The notes below the pieces were generated by a model. That model did not search any database. It saw nothing but the letters and a program-made list of their open reading frames with translations, and was not told the origin of the DNA. From Picocystis sp. L7 (lineage: Eukaryota > Chlorophyta > Picocystophyceae > Picocystales > Picocystaceae): a stretch of DNA of 64,000 bases. This document shows positions 59,129 to 64,000 of the stretch, piece after piece (positions within the stretch are counted from its first letter, which is position 1; each line of letters begins with the position of its first letter). The translations under genes were made by a program, and so were the position numbers. The stretch is taken from assembly GCA_020975725.1 (NCBI GenBank), contig QXJR01000005.1:124001-188000 (forward strand), given 5' to 3'.

Positions 59129-60081
59129 TAGGGGCTGTCCGAAGTCGAATCGTTGACCAATTGACTATGGGGGGCACCCCTATGCCACTTTTTGGGCGTG
59201 TGAGTCCGAGAGGGTCACGTGCCGCCTCGTGGTCCATTCCGCACGTGCTTGGCCTCCCTCAGCATGATTTTCGATGCTCTTTCCGGTGGTGTGGGTCTCG
59301 CGTGCAGGATTCACGCCCCGGACATCGAACTCGTGCGGGTTCACTCTCGCGACTTTTGAAACCCAGGCCAATTTGGGCTGTTTGGGACCACAGATGGGAA
59401 TGCGTCGGAGGACGCCCATCACGCTGATTGAGTGCGCTTCTCTTCTCGCGTCCGTGAAACCGCTTCCGTTCTTTCTTTGAGGACTTGTTTCGCCCCCTTC
59501 CCGGGCGTGGTTGGGGAGATGTGATCCAAATCTGCCCTTTGCGCCGGTCAGGCGGACCTTGTTCGAGGTGCATGCCTATTTCGGTCTCTTAAATCGCGCA
59601 GAGTCCGTTTCAGAGCATGTCAAGGACATCATTCAAAAGAACGCAACAAGAGCTAGCGAACGAGAGTACTTACAAGTCAATCCAACACGTCATTGCGAAG
59701 ATACAGAGGTTTGAAGTCGAACTCGTCGACCGCTAGTAGATGGGACCCCAACGGACCCACGCGCCTGCCCACACGGGAAGGCTCCGAGGCGTGCAGGGAA
59801 GATCGTTTCGGGACATGTGTCATCGACCGAAACGATGCACCGTAAAACGTAGAACAACTTTGATCGAAGACTCTGAGCCTGGATCGGCCGTCCCCGGCCA
59901 AGGCGGTGGGAAACGCAGAAGTACCCCCACAACCCACCAAAAATAGTGGCACAGGGGTGGGGACCCTGTCCATAAGGGACCTGGTAGAGACCCTGCGATT
60001 CTGTTCGGTCTATAGGGTCTTCACCGAGACACAACGTGTTTATATCAAAGTTTATAGTGTGACGAGGCAAGGGGCGTGACA
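59129..60081 (-). repeat. 3' LTR of gypsy family B (outer edge uncertain)
   Basis: Read on the minus strand, the LTR begins TGTCACGCCCCTTGCC at 60081, directly after a purine-rich tract. The outer end is a guess: CCCCTACA at 59129 would give TG...CA ends and a length of 953 bp. The second LTR lies outside the window, so neither this end nor a target duplication can be confirmed. TATAAACTTTGATATAAAC near 60032-60050 (minus) is a possible promoter element. Confidence 0.5.
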
Positions 60082-63000
60082 GTCCCCCCTCCTTAGATAC
60101 CAAGCGTCCTCATTTGAAAGATTTTCAGGGGACCCTAGAGTAAATGGACAAGTTCTTCACGTGATATGTAATCTACGTCTCGTGGTTCATATCTGATCTT
60201 GTACCCTTCCTTCGTAAAATCCATCACTTTACCCTTGTACCATCATTCCTGATCCGTCTCATCTACAAACCGTTTGTAGACAATTCGGTATAATAGATTC
60301 TCTCGAGGATCCAATACTTGTAGTTGGCTCGGCTTTACAGATCGGTGACAGTCTGTTAATGTGAATGTCTTCATTGAATGTTCCGTAATCCAAGTGTGGT
60401 GGAGCGGTGGAAAATACTGATGATAGGACTTGTATTTGTGATGTGATACTTGTTCATGATGTTCATGTCGTTGTTGTGAAGTTGCACCTCGAGTAATGTT
60501 GAGTTATGGTATTGGTCCATGCTAATATTCCTAGTCTAAAATAGCTTGAACACCACCTTGTGCTTTTTGTTCACCTAGAAACAATTCGCGATTTGTTCCT
60601 TTCAGACCTTTCCAGCGCGCCAGTATCGTGGTGGGATTGTATTCGAGTCGCGCAGGACGTACTGGTCAACAACATGATTCTGTGTATCAGGGGACAAAAG
60701 TGCATCATCATGATCTGCGGATGCTTCTTGAGTACCTGAAAATGGTTCAATATGTTCTACATTGATCCATGGACTGATGCGCGAACCTGCTGGCAAATCT
60801 AGTTTTATAGCCCCTGTTGGTTGTATCGCCAGAATTTTGAATGGTCCACATGATTGTGTTGCATATTTTGCAAGCCGGCCGAGTCTTCGTAACTTTACCA
60901 GCTGCCTAATAGAAAACTGCAACAATTTTTCACTTCGAGACTGATTGGCATATTTTTTAGTCTTGAATACTGTGCATCCATGTTTTCAAATACTTCATGA
61001 TATCTATTTGCTAAGTCCTCCTCATCGTGTTCACCACGCGTACTCACAGTTTGCAACGCGGTGACAAGTGTTGGTAAGCGTGGTGATCTGCTCAAATGTA
61101 AATAAAATGGCGAGTACTTGGTTGAGGATGTAACGGCATTGTTGTGCGCAAACTGAATCATCGGCAGTAAACTGTCCCAATCAGTTGGATGTGTCATCAT
61201 CGTACGTAAGGCTGCTTTTAAAGTCTGATTCTGACGTTCCGTTTGTCCGTCGGACTGTGGATGGTATGGTGTACTGCGATGCAGTTTTGTACCCAGCATC
61301 GATCCAAAGTCGTTCCAAATTTCTCCAACAAAGCGTGAATCATGGTCTGTGAATATCTTTTCTGGAGCACCATAATGACAAACAACATGCCTTAGAAATA
61401 GTTGAACCAGCATGGAGGCAGTTGCTGCTTTCACTGTGGGTATGTAAATTGTCATCTTGGTGAACTTGTCCACTATCACAAACACTGAATCATATCCTGT
61501 AGTTGTAAGAGGCAGGCCTGTAGTCAAGTCACAATATACATATGTGAACGGTCCAGTGGGTGAGGGCATTCGCTGGAGTAAATGCGATTTACGTTTGTGC
61601 GATGGTTTCGCAAGCTGGCACGCTCTGCGGTTTTCCACATACTGTACAATATCCCTTGACATACCTGGCCACATGTATGGTCTCTTCATCAGTTCCACCA
61701 TCCTTTTCTGTCCAGGGTGTCTTGCAGTGGGTAAGTCATGATGTATATGCATGAGGTACTTCCTAAGGTCAGCATCATTTGGTACTGGGATGCGACCTTC
61801 AACGGATTGCAAACCTGAAGAGTCATCCTCAGCTGCGGCTTGAAGTAGGCGTTGATGCAATTCGTCTAACACAACATAACTGTCGATTGTATGTACTAGC
61901 TGGACACTTTTACATACATCGTCGGCCCGAGTACTCGGTTGGGTTGTATTTGTGTGAAACTGAATTGTGGTAGGCCCACGCTGAAATACCCACTTTGGTA
62001 TAAAGTGTTTAAGAAGGAGCTGCAAGAACGGTACGGGCACTGCGTTGCCGAGAAAACGCTGCTTCTGTTGTTCGTTACCCATCACCAGACTGGCGGATGG
62101 TATGCCAACCAATTTGGCTTTCTCGTCCAGTGTCATCGGACGTAACTTCATGGCCTGGTGGATATCATGCACCCACATAGATTTGTTTCTGTCACTATAA
62201 GTGTTTGCAGATGCCATCAATGTTGCGGACTTTCGAACGAGGCAGACCGTTCGTGTCCAGTTGTGGTACTGCATTCGATAAACAATCGATCCACAAGGGC
62301 GCTGATTCGGCACAAGTTCTGTTAATCTATTCACTGTCAAGCTTGATGTTGGCCCATAGCCTGCGTATGCGTTTCTGCGCGGTATATCGCTCCAGGTGAT
62401 GTACCTGAGGTTTACAGCGTAACATTGTATTGATGACCTGTAAATCTTCCTTTAAGTGATCTGCGAACGGTACGCACTCAATAGCAAAGGGCTGTGGTTG
62501 CAATAACTAAATTAAAGCTACGGGCTGCGTAAAACACTGACGCTCATCCTTTAATCCTTTTGCAGAGTTCTTTGCTGCTTGTGAGAAAGGTCGACATGGT
62601 ACCCCTGCAAATAGGAAATGTATGCATGGTAGTTCCTGCGGTTGCAATTCAGTAATTGTTGGTCCAAAGTAGTTGACATTGTCTACTGATCCCAAGAATG
62701 TATGGGGCCGCAATTTCTGTATATGAGCGAAAGGAGACTTGAGCGAGTTTGCCGCTGCTACGTCCTTTTCCACAGCGTAATACAAAACTTGTACGTAGTC
62801 GGGTGATTCTGCAGCAAGGGCATGTAGCAAAGTTCCTGTACCACCTGCACATAACTCTAGTACATTGAGTGTGGGGTATGTGCTCCATCTGGAAATGGCA
62901 TCGGCGACAACGTTCTTTGGTCCAGGTTCATACTGTGGAGTGTAATCAAATTGCGACAGTATGTCAATCCAACCTTGTTCCACTCTAGTAAGTTGTTCAG

Positions 63001-64000
63001 CCTTCTTTGTTTACAAATATTGAATCCCGATATGATCGGTGAACAATTCGAAGTGCTGACCCTGCAAGTAGAATTTCCATTTTCGCAAGCAGGAAATCAC
63101 AGCAAGTGTTTCTTTGCCAGTAGTTGAATACCGCTGTTGGGCTGGATGCATTACTTGGGAATGAAAAGCCACAGGATGCCATTTTCCCCATGCAACTGTG
63201 ACAAGCACCCTCCAATAGAATGATTGCTGGCATCAGTATGTACTCTGATGGGCTTTTCTGGATCAAAGACACGTATGATGGGTGGTTCTCCATTTAGAAA
63301 GATATCTTTGAGCCTTACAAAGGCTTGCTGCTGCTCACTCTCCCAACACCATTGTTCTTCTTTCTTTATGAGTTTGATAATAGGTGCAGCAATGCGAGCA
63401 AACTGCGGAATGAGTTGCCGATAAAATCCTACAAGCCCTAGAAACGATCGGGCCTGACTGATAGATTGTGGTGCCTGTGCAATGCGTATCGCCTCCAGTA
63501 AGTGTTGAGCAGGTGTAAGTGTACCCTTTTGAATAGTATATCCCAAAAAATCCACTTCTGTTTGACAGTAATATGCTTTACTGCTTTTCAACCGTACATG
63601 CTGTTGGTGACATAATTCAAAGAAACGCCGGGTGCTGCGTACATGCGATGCATAGTCAGCAATATGTACTAAGTAGTCATCCAAGTATATTTCAAAGTAG
63701 ACCACTCATGCACCAACTCTGCAAATGCATGGTTGACAAACCTTTGAAAAGTGGCCGGTGCATCGAACAGTCCCATCGGCATCACTACCCACTCACAGTG
63801 TCCAAAAGGTGTTGTTACCGCTGTCTTAGCAATATCTTCTTCTCGAATTCTCATATGGCAGTACCCATCCTGTAAGTCAAATGTTGAATAGATTATACTA
63901 CCATACAATGTGTCAAATAATTCGTGACTGCGAGGGATGGTGTGACGATCCTTGACAGTGATCGCATTGAGTGCCCGAAAGTCAAATACGATGCGCCACT
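60082..64000 (-). mobile_element. Ty3/gypsy element family B, partial, broken, carrying a DNA methyltransferase domain
   Basis: The minus-strand element runs out of the window on the right. From right to left it has reverse transcriptase (about 64000-63550; TTPFGHCEWVVMPMGLFDAP and IYLDDYLVHI), RNase H (about 63260-62880; VHTDASNHSIGG), C5-cytosine methyltransferase (62863-62001), integrase (about 61800-60750; ENRRACQLAKPSHK, YCDLTTGLPLTTTGYDSVFV, IFTDHDSRFVG, HPQSDGQTERQNQTL), a C-terminal chromo/tudor-like module (60240-60135), a purine-rich tract (60082-60095) and an LTR. It carries several breaks, so it is older than family A. Its proteins differ clearly from family A although the domain order is the same. 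Confidence 0.88.
62001..62863 (-). other. C5-cytosine DNA methyltransferase domain within gypsy family B
   Basis: Motifs visible in this broken copy are motif I (VLELCAGGTGTLLHAL), motif IV (FLFAGVPCRPFSQ), the DNMT3-like block TLMASANTYSDRNKSMWV, and motif X (RFLGNAVPVPFLQLLLKHF). It sits between RNase H and integrase, the same place as in family A. The two domains are clearly homologous but well diverged. This fits one capture in a shared ancestor. Confidence 0.82.

Noticed and set aside
1-64000. tRNA, rRNA or other structured RNA genes
   Set aside because: None was recognised on either strand by reading. A covariance-model scan would be needed to exclude small ones.

Overview
The window is eukaryotic nuclear DNA and is mostly repeats. 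It holds Ty3/gypsy and Ty1/copia LTR retrotransposons, two satellite arrays and only three convincing host genes. All three host genes (a tubulin-tyrosine-ligase-like protein, a GT92-like glycosyltransferase and a divergent kinase-like protein) are uninterrupted reading frames of 414-513 codons. This suggests an intron-poor genome. An alga is plausible, possibly a red alga with a Chondrus-like layout of gene islands in retrotransposon-rich DNA, but nothing here proves the lineage.

Layout: 1-1752 is the 3' end of a young gypsy element (integrase end plus a 582-bp LTR). 1929-2725 is a GC-rich segment that recurs as a direct repeat at 39879-40575; together the two copies bracket a block of about 37 kb. 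Inside that block lie a 34-kb minisatellite (2938-37112, 21-bp and 16-bp units with nested higher-order structure), a 187-bp satellite (37113-39226, about 11 copies) and a short spacer that carries two stray minisatellite units. A divergent LTR-like stretch follows at about 40590-41128.

The host gene island runs from 41.7 to 47.4 kb. The TTL-like gene (minus) and the glycosyltransferase gene (plus) diverge from a 502-bp intergenic region, and the kinase-like gene (minus) converges on the glycosyltransferase. Each predicted protein starts with a hydrophobic segment, so all three may enter the secretory or endomembrane system.

From 48.1 kb onward the DNA is nested retroelements: an old broken copia element, interrupted by a young gypsy element (51509-58996) with a 4-bp target duplication and LTRs that read as identical, then part of a second, older gypsy element on the minus strand (about 59.1 kb to beyond the window end).

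The most interesting feature is that both gypsy lineages carry a C5-cytosine DNA methyltransferase domain between RNase H and integrase. The young element also has a textbook -1 frameshift heptamer (AAAAAAC) directly before its gag stop. The spacer variants in the minisatellite look like CpG-deamination series, which fits a genome with cytosine methylation.
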